A stretch of 64,000 nt of DNA from Nosema muscidifuracis (taxonomy: Eukaryota; Microsporidia; Nosematidae): contig JAIOKI010000022.1 of assembly GCA_028335825.1 (NCBI GenBank), positions 1-64,000 on the forward strand, written 5' to 3'. Made by a program: the position numbers and the translations under genes. Shown here piece by piece: positions 26,911-38,109 of this stretch (within the stretch, counting starts at the first letter, position 1; each line of letters opens with the position of its first letter). The notes under the pieces were generated by a model. It saw nothing but the letters and a program-made list of their open reading frames with translations, was not told the DNA's origin and did no database searches.

Positions 26911-28275
26911 ATCCATAATCTTAAAATAAATAAATATTCATGTAAATATTTTTAGGTTTTTTTCAATATTAAAAATTAAATTTATCATAAATATTATTTT
27001 GAATATTAGTTGAATTACAAAATGTTGTAATAAAAGATACTAGATTCTTGTAAATATAGAATATCTAAACTTAGTAATTAAGTGTTAGTTTTTATATTTT
27101 TAGGAAAGTAATTCTTTTGAGTTTTTAGTTGTATAAAAATGACACCATATTTCTAATACAATCTTAAATAATTTAAGTTTAAAACTATCTTTATAATGTA
27201 ATACAATAAAATCTTTTGTATTTTACATAGATTTTCTAAATTCAGTAATATTTCTAGGTTCTTTAATTACACCAAAATATGTACAATCATAGAATTTTCT
27301 TTACTATATTTAAAATCATCAAAATTTAATAATTATAACTTTTTTCTCTTTAACATCCTTTTTTATTACTTGCATATATATTTATCTACTTTGTTCATTC
27401 TTGTTTCATATTGTATATCTTTCTTTGGAAATGATCATAGATTCATCAAATTGTATTTCTCAATAAAATTTTATGCTAATCATCATTTACTGAAAGATCT
27501 TTACTCAAATAAAATGAGTAATTTTCTAAATCTGTATCTAATAAAGGAATCTATGTTTCAAAATTATTATTAGATATTACTGCTTAACATAATTGGGGTT
27601 TAATGATATAAAATTCCTCTACAGATGAATAATCTCAATCAAAAATAAATTTTCTACATTCATTCCCTTTTAATCACAATTTCTGTTTTTTAACAATCTT
27701 TCATTATTAAGTCTAACAATATATGAGTCACAAGGTCATATTTCAACTATTTTCTCTAAATCCAATAATCTACCCTTGGAGTATTTATTAAATCCACTCA
27801 GATTCTTCTTCTTAGTTAGCTCTTTAAACACTTTTTCCTAATTTCGTCTATTTTTTCCTCCTTACACGTATTTCTGATAATAAAAATTTTCAAATTCCTA
27901 GAAGCTCTTTAAAAAATCTCTCTTCTTAAGCTTTCCTTTTCAACTCTATATAACTCTAACGTATACATAATAATCTCTAGTTCTATAAAATTATCCTGAT
28001 CTCTTAGCCATAGTCATCACTTGACAATTTAGTTTTTAGTATCTCCCCCATATTAATGCTTAAATTTAATTTGAGCTATATAATAGAATATAAGATTTTT
28101 TCAAGAAAAAATTACTATTATAAAAGAAAAGCATCAAAATTTCAATCCAAGAATGTATATTCCACACCATTAAATTTCTGCTTGTAGAGCATGAAAAAGA
28201 TAAAACAAGATATTATTTTATGACAGCAATAATTGAATATTGTATTTTTAATTAATAAATAAATAGTTAAATTGT
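26911..28275. other. Spacer with retroelement remains
   Basis: No intact gene. The 67-codon plus-strand frame near 27370-27573 begins at TTG, has no start signal and is not supported. The minus strand at 27,590-28,010 holds a probable retroelement tail, listed separately. Confidence 0.5.
27590..28010 (-). mobile_element. Probable Ty3/gypsy integrase-tail fossil
   Basis: The minus strand contains coding-like pieces such as KYSKGRLLDLEKIVEI and CDSYIVRLNN, which resemble the C-terminal end of gypsy-type polyproteins, where a short Ser-Tyr-Ile-Val motif precedes an Asn-Gly-Arg segment. It is a broken fragment with several breaks. Since it lies upstream, in its own orientation, of the reverse-transcriptase fossil, it belongs to another copy. 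Moderate-to-low certainty. Confidence 0.4.
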
Positions 28276-29919
28276 TTAATAATATATTCGTTTATAATCA
28301 TCCAAAAAATTATAAATATAATCATAACTTGGATTAATCTGATTATATTCAATTAAATTGCATAATTCTAACCTAATATTTTCAAGTATTAACGAATAAA
28401 TATCGTATCCATATTTTGCGATATTTTCTTTTTGATAAATCTTCGAAAGGAATTCATTTACGTAAAGAATAATGTGATCAAAAGTATTCTTCGAATTATT
28501 TTCTACACTTTCGAAGAAATTAAATAGCATCAATGTATCATTAGAAAAATTATTTTTAGTTGATCTCTTCTCGTACATCTCACACATTTCAAAATACATT
28601 AATAGATCAAAATAGACACTTGAAATATTATCATGGTTATAACTAATTTCATCAATGATAAACTGAGAGAGTTTTTCATAATATTTAGATTCAGAATTAT
28701 CATTTTCTTTTCTCAATCTTAAATTAACGTAATCAAAGTTTATATTATTTTCACATTTTTCAACTAGACCTAAGGTGAATAGAATTTCATACATTATCAA
28801 ATTTCTAGCTTTTCCTGTATTAGATAGAATACTTATTAAAATATCCTTGTATAATTTACTATCTTTTATAAGATAAAAAAATCTTAAAATACTTTCAATA
28901 TTTTCTAGGCTGCTATTTTGACAAGTTTTAAAGAAAAACTTCATTTCTTCAAAAACATCTTCATCAATACATTTATGCTTTTTATTGTCAGAATTTTTAG
29001 CATAACAATTCCAGTTCATAAATATTCTATCATAAAAAAATCCCACTTGTAGGTTTTGAAAGTCTTTTTTAGGGTTATCTAAAGATTTAGAATACTCAAT
29101 AGCTTCATATTGATCAAATATACCATTATCATTAGATTCAGTTGTTTTTCTGAATTTATCAAATTTTCTTGCTCTTGAATTAAATATATTATCTTCTCTA
29201 TCAATATAAAGACAGGAAATATTTATTAATGATAATAATCATAATATTTCGTTTAATACTTCACCCCTATAATCGTAGTAATTTTTTAGATAATACTCAA
29301 GATATTTTTTATAATTAAATTCATTCATGTCAATATTGTATATAAATATATTATCACTATGTTGAATTAAACTAAATTTAAATTCAAAATGATCGCAACA
29401 TTTTGAACAGATTAGATCTGAAATAAATACACTATTATAAGCTGGATTATTTTTCACGTCTTTATTATATACTAAGTATGACTTAGTATCTTCATTATCA
29501 TTAATATAATGAGAATAATCTGAAAGATTTCTCATTAAATTAGAAATTTTATCTGCATATTTATTAGTTTCTTCATTTTTTGCAATATAAAATGACTTAT
29601 TTTTATCTCCGAATCCGTATACAATTTCAATAAGTTTTTTTTTGAATTCATCTTTCAAATCATTTTTTTCATCTAGATACTTGTTGAAGCTAATAGTTTT
29701 TTCTTCTGTTAATTCGCGTAATTCATCGTATCTTGTGATAACAATCCATGATTTACAGATCTTTAGTACATGCATTGGACAATTAGAATCTTTGCCTATA
29801 AATAAAAAATCTTCAAAAATTTTTTTCTTCAAAATTATTTTAGATATATCTTCTCGTATTTCTTCTTTCAGTTTAGATGTAGCAATTGATATTAAATGTA
29901 GTAAAGCAAAAAATTTCAT
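28276..29919 (-). pseudogene. Secreted protein, subtelomeric family C, copy with one in-frame TGA
   Basis: The ATG at 29919 has AATTTTTTACCCCATC upstream, an excellent start signal, followed by a signal peptide (MKFFALLHLISIATS). The frame of 547 codons is open except for one TGA at 29239-29241 (codon 227); what look like two genes (28276-29046 and 29239-29919) are one. It is a paralog of the intact 542-residue protein at 35175-36803: ITRYDELRELTEEKTI aligns with IERFDKLHGITNPIII, LMRNLSDYS with FLKNLSSYT, and the second half also aligns. The copies are inverted. Either a recent nonsense mutation, a sequence error or read-through could explain the TGA; the first is likeliest. Function unknown. 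Confidence 0.7.
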
Positions 29920-30575
29920 GATGGGGTAAAAAATTTCAAATTTATATTTTTACAAATAAATTAATTTTTTTAGTAGAAAAATCGAAAATATTGAAAATCA
30001 TAGATATGTTAAAAATGAAAAAATAAAGAATTATTATTTTTGTATTTAAATTAAAATTTTTTTAATTTATCAATTGTTAGAATATATTTTTTAAATATTT
30101 TATTGTAGTTAGAAAATAATAAATTTATGATTTTAAATGTAATATTTTATTTTTATGTAATTGTTGTGTAATTTTAATTTACAAATATAAATTTGTTATT
30201 TAAATTAAAAATATATCAAACATTTATATATGTCAGAAAAAGAGATAATAATTTTCTATTTGTCATCACAATGCTGATGATTAAAAAAATTAAATTTTAT
30301 AAATTCAAGATGTTTGAATGATAATAATAAATATAAAATTACGTATTTAAATTCTGATTTTATAATTTGAGAGTGAAACAATACAGATACTCTAATAGAT
30401 TTATAACAATATTGGTTGATAATTTAAATACTTTATTATTGTTAGAAAAATTGAATTTCATCTTTTATTTATAGTTGATTATACATAGATAAATTGAATG
30501 TTAAGTAGTGTACTACTATTAAACATATATTTAATTTGAAATGAATAATTTCAAAAATATAATTTTGTAACTTAA

Positions 30576-30821
30576 ATTAATAATTCACATTTTAAAATTT
30601 TATGTGGTTTAAAAAATATTTCAAACAAAATTCCAGCCAAAAATACAAATTCAATATTTAATAGGTATGAAGATTGTGCACATAAATGTTACGTTATAAC
30701 AGGACCAAACAAAAAAATTGGAATGATCATTAAACAATTTGTATATAATAAAAATTTTTGTTATCATCTTACGAAATACCACGTGGTCATAACAAAATTT
30801 ATATATAATAATATAACATAA
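30576..30821 (+). pseudogene. Stop-free 81-codon frame without a start codon
   Basis: From 30576 to the TAA at 30819 the frame is open but its only Met is internal. The central part, YEDCAHKCYVITGPNKKIGM, has two spaced Cys and balanced composition, unlike chance AT-rich frames. It may be the surviving 3' part of a dead gene. No family recognised. Confidence 0.3.
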
Positions 30822-31319
30822 CAGGATATTTTTTGTATTTGTTTGTAATTAATTCATTATTATGTTTCTTTTTCTTAATGCTCTAAACTTATTATGAGCT
30901 ACTTGCACATGAATTCTGTTGATGCAGAATTTATTAATTATTCTATATAATATAATTACTTAGTCCTAAATGTCATTCAAACAGCTTTCTTAGAATACTT
31001 GTTATTATACCAGATTTTGTACTAGACATATCTTTAGATCACTGCAGTATAGGAACCATACATTCTTTGTAAATATTAATCAGTAATTTTACAAAATGTC
31101 AAATAAATTACCCCTTTTTTATAAATTTCTATTGGATAAACAACATAAAATAAAATAAACCCCAAACATACATACATTATTACATATATAGACAAAGGGA
31201 ACAATGTACAAATAGAAAAATTTATTGTCAATTCTTTAATTTATATCGTAATGCAAGAGCAACCATTTTTAATATTAACTTATTAAATCAAGTTTTGTGT
31301 ATGGATATGCACACTACTG

Positions 31320-31790
31320 ATCTCTTAAATTGTAAATGAAAAGCAATACTTGCAATTCATTATTTGTATAAGCTATATTATGGGTTGGTTTATGGCACAA
31401 TGACAAGAATTATATTATTCATACTGTAAATGTCTCTATTTATCGATTGAAGTCTGATTGTATGCCATTTACTGGTATATTAGATTAAGATAATTTTGAT
31501 ACTACTGAATTAAATTCAGCAGATGGCAGAAGCTTCATCTTATTTGTGGATAAAAGATACTTATTTCTTTGTAATATAGAATATTTATTGAGGATTTATA
31601 AGGATAGAGATTTATAGTTTTCTTCAAGTGTTTTCTATTCGTACATATCATACCTGGATATTATAAATGACATAGCTTTCTTATGATCTATTGTTTTCTA
31701 TTTTATAAAACTTATGTTAATGTATTTAGTCTAGAAAAATACTTTCTAGAAATCATCTAGTAGATTTTGAAGAAGTCTATTATTTGCTTA
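31320..31790 (+). repeat. Dispersed repeat D, copy 2
   Basis: Ordered matches to 23,600-24,060 as described for copy 1, same orientation. One plus-strand frame here stays open through LWHNDKNYIIHTVNVSIYRL and on to GILD before a stop, so the ancestor was probably coding. No terminal inverted repeats were found by eye. Confidence 0.6.
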
Positions 31791-32629
31791 GATATGGGTT
31801 TTTCACTTTGGACAAGCTATATGATTAAACATTGTTATTTATTGAAATAATAGATAAAGAAGTGTCAAAAATATAATGATTTCTTTATTTATATAATTAA
31901 AGAGGAACATTAATTTTAAGATAGTATTTTATGTATCTAAATATCTATCTGTTAATAGGTATAAATATAAGAGTCATAAACCAATTAATTAATAAATTAA
32001 CTTAAAACTATTTTACAGAAGCAGGCAAAGATAATCTTATAAATATATAAAATTAAATCTATGAGTAATTATATTTTCTTAAGTATTTTTAATTTAACAA
32101 AAAAATTATATTTTCAATAATAAATTAAATATAAAATTAAAGAGTTTTATGAATCTTATTTATAATAATTAATAAAGTACAAACTTTAAGAGAATATTCT
32201 AAGTTTTACATAAAGAGATAAAATACTTAAAAGAAATATTTATTTTTCTGCATACGTTAAATAACATCTATGAAAAACTTTTTATATTATAAAAATTATA
32301 ATATATTTTATCTATGTAGAGTAAATTCTTGATATATGCTTAATAAATAATTTTTACTAAATATCAGATCATGTAAAATTTATTATCCTATTCATGTTAT
32401 GTAATACAGATAAATAAATATTCTATAATATTTTAGATATATATTTATATTCTCTCTTTCTTAAGTTCTAGAAAACTTGATAATAAGTTCAACCCTTAGA
32501 ATTCATTAAGAAGATGTTAATTGTAAAGTCGATACCCAAATAATGTAATATCCTTATTGTATGTAATGATAAAAGTTAATTTTAATATGACTTATTAAAA
32601 ATAACAATATAATTTAAATATCATCATCA

Positions 32630-33680
32630 TTCAGATCACTGACATTCTCATCAGAACTCAATACATCTTCAAATACTTCACTTCTTATCTGCACATTATT
32701 TTCTTAATATATATTTTTCTTTATACAACCCATTGAAAGTATAATTAGAATCAGCTGATATTGTCATATTAAATGTCTTATCTTGTAACAAACTTCCATT
32801 TATTATACAGTATAAATATCTTTAAGATTTATCTTTATTGATATTGGTAAAAATATAAGACATCCACGTTTTAGATCGCTTGTAGTAAATTTACTTGTTA
32901 TTATTTAAGTGTAGTAAGTTTTTCAAAATATTTCAAAAAGTAAACAATTGTATCTTTTTTCTAATCTTGAATCATTAACATTTGTATCTTCTTCTACTCT
33001 AAAAGTTAATATTTTGTAAGTCCGTGTTTTATAAATGTATCTAAAGATAGAACAATTTTTTTTTCTAAGTAGTATATTTCACTTGTATTCTTATAATATA
33101 TTTTATGATCATAACTATTTTTAATAGTTTTAAATAATCTTCATAAAATTTAAAATTATTTTTTCCTTTAGGTTATACAATAGTAATAACTTCAAAAGTT
33201 AGTAAATATTCTTCAATATTATTATTACAAGCATCTTTTATTTCATTAATACATTACTTAGTAGTTATAAATCTAATTTTAACATTATCAAATTTAATTG
33301 ATATTTCATTTCTTACATATGCTATACATTCAATATTTTTAATAGGAATATCCAATAAAATCTTTACATTATTAAATTCTATAAGATTTTCCATTTACTT
33401 CAATATTATTAATTTCTAATTTTTTCATATAATATTTATCTTATTACATATCTTAATAATTTCATCAATATGATTCTCACCTATACAACTAACAAAAAAT
33501 AAAGTATTTTCATATAATCTTAAATCTGTATCTCTAAACATCTCTATATCTTTTTTATGTAATAATATCTCCTTCTTGGGATTTAATAGATATTATATCA
33601 TCAGCAAGTTTCATAATAATTTTTCATTTTTCAGAAAACCGTTTTCTATTGTTTCAACTTCTATGGGGTAAAAAAATTAA
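32630..33680 (-). pseudogene. Dead gene keeping its start signal but not its ATG
   Basis: On the minus strand AATTTTTTTACCCC (33664-33680) is a textbook start signal, but the position expected to be ATG reads ATA, followed by GAAGTTGAAACAATAGAA. Downstream, pieces in shifting frames look coding, such as ADDIISIKSQEGDII, TDLRLYENTLFFVSCIG and IKNIECIAYVRNEISIKF. Several frameshifts and stops interrupt it. A BTB-like or other beta-rich domain is possible but not shown. The lower limit is approximate. Confidence 0.45.
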
Positions 33681-34069
33681 AATTATAAAATTCAATAGCA
33701 AGTTATTGGTTTTTGAATATTTATTTATATATTTTTTTACCCTAAAACACATCATCCTCAGTAAAATAACATTCATATAAATTTAAAAAAGAGAATCGAT
33801 AAAAATATACAATGATAGCTTCAAAGATGAGAAATATTTTTAAAATTAAATATATTTGAAATCACTTAGAATTTTACTTTTTTGATAAGAAAGCGATAAT
33901 ATAAAGGTAAGAAGACATAATCCTAAATGAAATATTTATCTATTGATAATAAACACAAATATTAGTCACTAATAGAATAGAATTTGAAATCATAATAATA
34001 GAAATAGGTGAAATATCTTAAGATAATTTTTAGCAGTTTGATATAGTAAAATTAAGAAGATACGACTAA

Positions 34070-34288
34070 CTTGCTAATATACTTCCTCTTTTACATTGTT
34101 TAATAGAAAAATATACCTTTTATTATAACATAGGACACAATACATGCAATGTTAAATATAACTTCATTTATACGGATTTCTATGAAATCAATATTTCTGA
34201 AGAAAACTTTTACAACATTCCAATGGAATACAGAACAGAAGAAAAATGTCATCTAGAGATGATGAGGAAAAAAATATTCATAATTTGA
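34070..34288 (+). pseudogene. Coding relic of 72 open codons
   Basis: The frame opens after a stop at 34067-34069 and runs to TGA at 34286. It reads as protein, with YYNIGHNTCNVKYNFIYTDF and ISEENFYNIPMEYRTEEKC; no start signal lies before it. The 5' part has probably been lost. No family recognised. Confidence 0.3.
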
Positions 34289-34589
34289 TATACATTTTAA
34301 AGCATGTTTATAGATGATTCAATACCCATAATTAGATATTCTTGATATCTATTAATGATGAATTATTTTATAAAAAAATCATAAAACATTTCCTCCTTGA
34401 TTATTACTGATACACACATTACGATCTAACCTTTTTTTGTAATATGATTATCAGCATAACAATTACCAAATAAAAAAAAATGAATTTTATTACGCCATGC
34501 GCATATTATTAAATTTTTTAAAACTATCCGCAGGGATAATAAAAATTATTATAAAATATTTCAATAAGAGAATGATCAGAAATATATTT

Positions 34590-34672
34590 GTTGATATTTT
34601 AAAATTTTTAAAAAAAGAATCCCAGTTTTTTTAGGATGTCTGACACTAACAAAAATAAAACTGTTAACAATA
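34590..34672 (+). repeat. 83-bp repeat with a conserved ATG context, copy 1
   Basis: Shares a pattern with 45913-45995: GTTGAYATTTTAAAA, then a short A/T run, then CCCAGTTTTTTTAGGATGTCTGA. An ATG at 34636 opens a 28-residue frame. The T-run plus AG looks like a 3' splice site, but no 5' splice site is evident. Confidence 0.6.
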
Positions 34673-35174
34673 TTAATTATTCAATCACCTGTTTTCAATC
34701 AATTAAAATAATAATATTGTAAGCTTAATGTAACTAAAAGACTGACTATAAATAAAGTCTAATATTAAAGATTAGTGTAAATAAGTTTATAAATCTAGTA
34801 AAAGAATAAGAATATGTTTAGAAACTTTTGAATTATTATCTAAAATATTTATAAAAATTTTCTTTTTTTAATTTAAATTTTAAAAAAAATTAAGAAAAAA
34901 TAGATTAAAAATTAATTTAAAACAATGGGTTATTTAAATATTTATAAATATGATTTCCATAGAAAATAATTTTAATTTATAATGTGTAAACATATAAACA
35001 TTGCTCAAATATCAAAAATATTTTGTTTAATAAATAAATTTGTATTGATCTGATTCTCTATTTATACTATTATTTGTTTCAATGTTTTCTCTGTAGTAAT
35101 TTTTTAAATTAAATTTCTATGAAAATTTTTTAATTTAAATTTTAAAAATATTTAAACAAAAAATTTTAATCCTT

Positions 35175-36803
35175 ATGAAATTGTTTTTATTATTTAATTT
35201 AGTATTTTTAGATTTACTTGAACTACATTATAATATTCAAAATCAGCTATTAGAGAAGATTCAGGATAAGTTGAATACTGGTGATTATGCATGCTTAGAT
35301 TTAGACGAAAATTATATAATTCATATAATTGACTTAGATCGCTCAGAAGTAGTAATAGAAAGATTTGATAAGCTTCATGGAATAACTAACCCAATTATTA
35401 TTAAGTTGGATGAACATTTAGATGAGGATTTAAATCTTAAAGAATCCTTAAAAGCGAAAATAATTCAACAGTTGTATTCTTTTGGAGATAGCGAAATAAA
35501 ATATATTTTTATAGTAGAGGAGGGTGATGATTTATACAAGAATGCGACGTATCTTTATGAATTTTTGAAAAATCTATCATCTTATACTTGCATGATCGAA
35601 AACTATGACGAAAGTAAAAGAGACTATCTGAATTATAAATCTATTATTAGAAATGATTTAAAATTTGCATCATGTACGTTTGAGAAAAAAATAGAATACA
35701 TAGATTTTTTTTTTAAAAATAATGATAAACAATTATTTAACCTCGTTTTATTCGGAGAAAAAAATCTGTTATATTTTTTTACATTTTGTATAGGATCTTT
35801 TGACTTAACTGAATATTTTCGATATTATTATATCAAAAATAATATTATTTCAGAAGAAGATGCAAATGCATTATTGAAATTTGTTAAAAATTTCAACTTT
35901 GATTTGTTAGAAATAGATTTGATTTTGGAAATGATTGATAAAGCTACTGACAATTTTATTTTTAAAAGAAAAAATATGGAATTCGAAAATATTAGGTTAA
36001 CAAGAAAAATAGATTTGAAAATAAATGAAAAAAATATAATTTGGAATTCAATATGTTATTTCTATGATAAAGAAATATCAGTTGATAAAAATCTTGAATA
36101 TTTACCTATATCAAAAGATCAATTCGAAGGGATAAAAAATTATTACTCAATAGTTACTGGAATGGATAGGGAAACTTTATTGGATATAAATAGATTAATG
36201 AATGCATTAAAAGGAAGTGAAATATATATAATAGTCTTAAAAAATATATTGAACAATAAAGATTCAAAAAGGGGAATAATTCTAATTAACATTCTATATA
36301 GTTTAGCTATAATTACCAAATCTCAATTTAGGGATTATTTGTATTATCAAAATAGTGCTAATATTGATATTAAAGATATTACTAATCATATAAATTCTCA
36401 TTATGAGAGTATTAGATTCACTTTATATAATACTCTGCTCTTTTCTGAATTATGTGATATTGCAAATAATCAGAATGATGAATTAGATTTTTTCAAAGAG
36501 TTCAATCAGATTTTATCAATAGCTTCTGTGAAAGATATTATGAATTTACCAGGTAACAAAGATTACTCAATATTTGAGATGTTAAATATTTTTATTGAGG
36601 AAGTTTATTTTAAAACTATTAACGAAAGTCAAAATTTCATTTTAGATCATTCTTTGACAATGCCTGTATTTATTTCTCAATTGATAAGTGATAAATCAAT
36701 AGTTGATGAAAAATTGATTTTGAAATACTCAGAGGATAATTTTGAGAAAAAATATCTTCAAACATTTTACGAAGGAACAAACTTGAATATAAACGATCTT
36801 TAA
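35175..36803 (+). CDS. Secreted hypothetical protein, subtelomeric family C, intact copy
   Basis: A 542-residue protein. The ATG follows AATTTTAATCCTT, which fits the local start signal. Residues 1-16 (MKLFLLFNLVFLDLLE) form a signal peptide; there is no later membrane segment, so the product should be released. The N-terminal half holds the segment VVIERFDKLHGI and the FLKNLSSYT motif shared with the inverted paralog at 28276-29919; the C-terminal half is helical and begins at about residue 295 (IIWNSICYFYDKE). No known domain is recognised. The pairing of an intact copy with a broken copy 5 kb away suggests a family under turnover. A role at the host interface is inference. Confidence 0.75.
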   Translation: MKLFLLFNLVFLDLLELHYNIQNQLLEKIQDKLNTGDYACLDLDENYIIHIIDLDRSEVVIERFDKLHGITNPIIIKLDEHLDEDLNLKESLKAKIIQQLYSFGDSEIKYIFIVEEGDDLYKNATYLYEFLKNLSSYTCMIENYDESKRDYLNYKSIIRNDLKFASCTFEKKIEYIDFFFKNNDKQLFNLVLFGEKNLLYFFTFCIGSFDLTEYFRYYYIKNNIISEEDANALLKFVKNFNFDLLEIDLILEMIDKATDNFIFKRKNMEFENIRLTRKIDLKINEKNIIWNSICYFYDKEISVDKNLEYLPISKDQFEGIKNYYSIVTGMDRETLLDINRLMNALKGSEIYIIVLKNILNNKDSKRGIILINILYSLAIITKSQFRDYLYYQNSANIDIKDITNHINSHYESIRFTLYNTLLFSELCDIANNQNDELDFFKEFNQILSIASVKDIMNLPGNKDYSIFEMLNIFIEEVYFKTINESQNFILDHSLTMPVFISQLISDKSIVDEKLILKYSEDNFEKKYLQTFYEGTNLNINDL

Positions 36804-37541
36804 TTAATTAAAACTTTAATTTTATATTTTAAACTCTATACATATAAATTCTAATTTTACAGTAATTAATGGCCTTAAATTTAATTTATTTTGTGAATGT
36901 ATAATCTCTTTTATTGATTAACCTCTCTATAATTATAAGATGATTGTAATCTTTTTTTATTATAAAATTTTAACCCTTTAAATAATTTTGATATGTCTTA
37001 TAAATAATACACAATGTTGGTTGATGATATAACACTTTCAAATGAGTAAATTTAGTAGATAGAATAAATGTTTAGATAGTGTAATCTTTAGTATAAAATT
37101 CTATGTTGAACAAGCATATTAATAATCGAAATTATGGATCTTTATCTATTTTATTAAGAATTAAGTAGTAGATAGCTTAGAATTTCAACATCATAATAAG
37201 AATGAGATATTAAGATATTAATATGCTATTTTTGAAAATATAGTATCACTTTGTCAGTATAAATATAAACATTAAGATATTTTATTGTTTAGTTTTGTTT
37301 AAAAATATAAATAATCAGAGGTTTAAAAGATTAGTATAAATTATTAACGATATAAATAAACATATATGTACTATAAAAGATCAATATCTAGATATACATT
37401 AGAACATATTTAACTTATCTTTTTGTCATAGCATGAGGCTGAGACAAGTATTTTAAAATTTTATTTATTTTTAAATATACCACAACCGTGTTTTCAAAAA
37501 ATTAAATAAATATAAAATTTTAAAAAAAAAGAAGGGGAAAA

Positions 37542-37718
37542 ATGAATTATAACAATTTAAATATTAGTAGAAACGGGACCCGCGCCGGAATGGATACAGC
37601 GCAGAGTAGAGGTCACCAGAATGATAGTAAAAAACAACATAAAATAAATAATGTTTTAGAAACTTATTTTAAAAACGGGTCCTATCCCCGTGGGCATAAC
37701 ACTTTTAAAACAAAGTAA
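37542..37718 (+). CDS. Small homeodomain-like frame in a GC-rich island
   Basis: A 58-residue frame starting at an ATG directly after GGGGAAAA, a G-run variant of the local start signal. Residues 31-50 (KQHKINNVLETYFKNGSYPR) match homeodomain helix 1: Leu39, Glu40, Phe43, Tyr48 and Pro49 have exactly the spacing of domain positions 16, 17, 20, 25 and 26, also seen in the gene at 26644. It stops before helices 2 and 3, so it is a truncated homeobox gene or a short derivative. The core 37574-37620 is 30 of 47 G+C in a neighbourhood below about 20 percent, and its codons (CGC, GCG, GGG, CCC) are unlike any neighbour. It may be recently acquired or an RNA gene instead. Confidence 0.4.
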   Translation: MNYNNLNISRNGTRAGMDTAQSRGHQNDSKKQHKINNVLETYFKNGSYPRGHNTFKTK

Positions 37719-37885
37719 AGTCTCATTATTTTATTATAAATATACCATTTAAATAAAATGTTGGGTATCTTCATGTTTGAGTTTTCTATTCCAAATTGAT
37801 AAGATCCGATTATTTGAATTGCTCTATTTGTGGTCCTCAGAGATTGAGCCTCTGAACTGACTATGTTTATATTTCTAGAGTCATT
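37682..37885 (-). pseudogene. Minus-strand coding relic, 67 open codons
   Basis: The frame is open from 37885 to TAG at 37682 and reads SSEAQSLRTTNRAIQIIG, then SYQFGIENSNMKIPNILF, with richer codon use than the AT-rich background. No start signal is seen and a neighbouring piece in another frame (KIGLDGCVQSRVFKM) suggests a longer dead gene up to about 38.1 kb. It overlaps the end of the 58-residue frame on the other strand. Family not recognised; a mobile element is possible. Confidence 0.3.
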
Positions 37886-38109
37886 TTAAACACTCTGGAT
37901 TGAACACATCCGTCTAGACCTATCTTAATTCTATATAGTTCAAGAAGTTTGTAAAACTCTTTCTCACGTCATTACATACATATAATTCTCATCTTATTCT
38001 TGCACAGCGATTCTCAATGATTAATATCAGTTCATTCTAATGTCTTTTCTTTACTTCTACAGTTCTTAAATTAAACAATCACATTATATCTGTTAGTCAA
38101 GCCTTTGCT

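Larger units (their letters stand above)
29920..35174. other. AT-rich tract with several decayed genes
   Basis: No intact gene in 5.2 kb between the two family C copies. It holds a stop-free frame without a start (30576-30821), a second copy of dispersed repeat D (31,320-31,790), a dead minus-strand gene with a readable start signal (32,630-33,680), a relic frame (34070-34288) and one copy of an 83-bp repeat (34590-34672). Confidence 0.5.

Noticed and set aside
27370-27573. 67-codon plus-strand frame
   Set aside because: Begins with TTG, has no start signal, and lies among retroelement remains.
29642-29929. 95-codon plus-strand frame over the family C gene
   Set aside because: Antisense shadow of a frame with a clear paralog and start signal.
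37574-37700. Match of the GC-rich island to rRNA, RNase P, SRP or spliceosomal RNA
   Set aside because: None of the conserved boxes I know from these RNAs is present, and an open frame with an ATG explains the stretch better.
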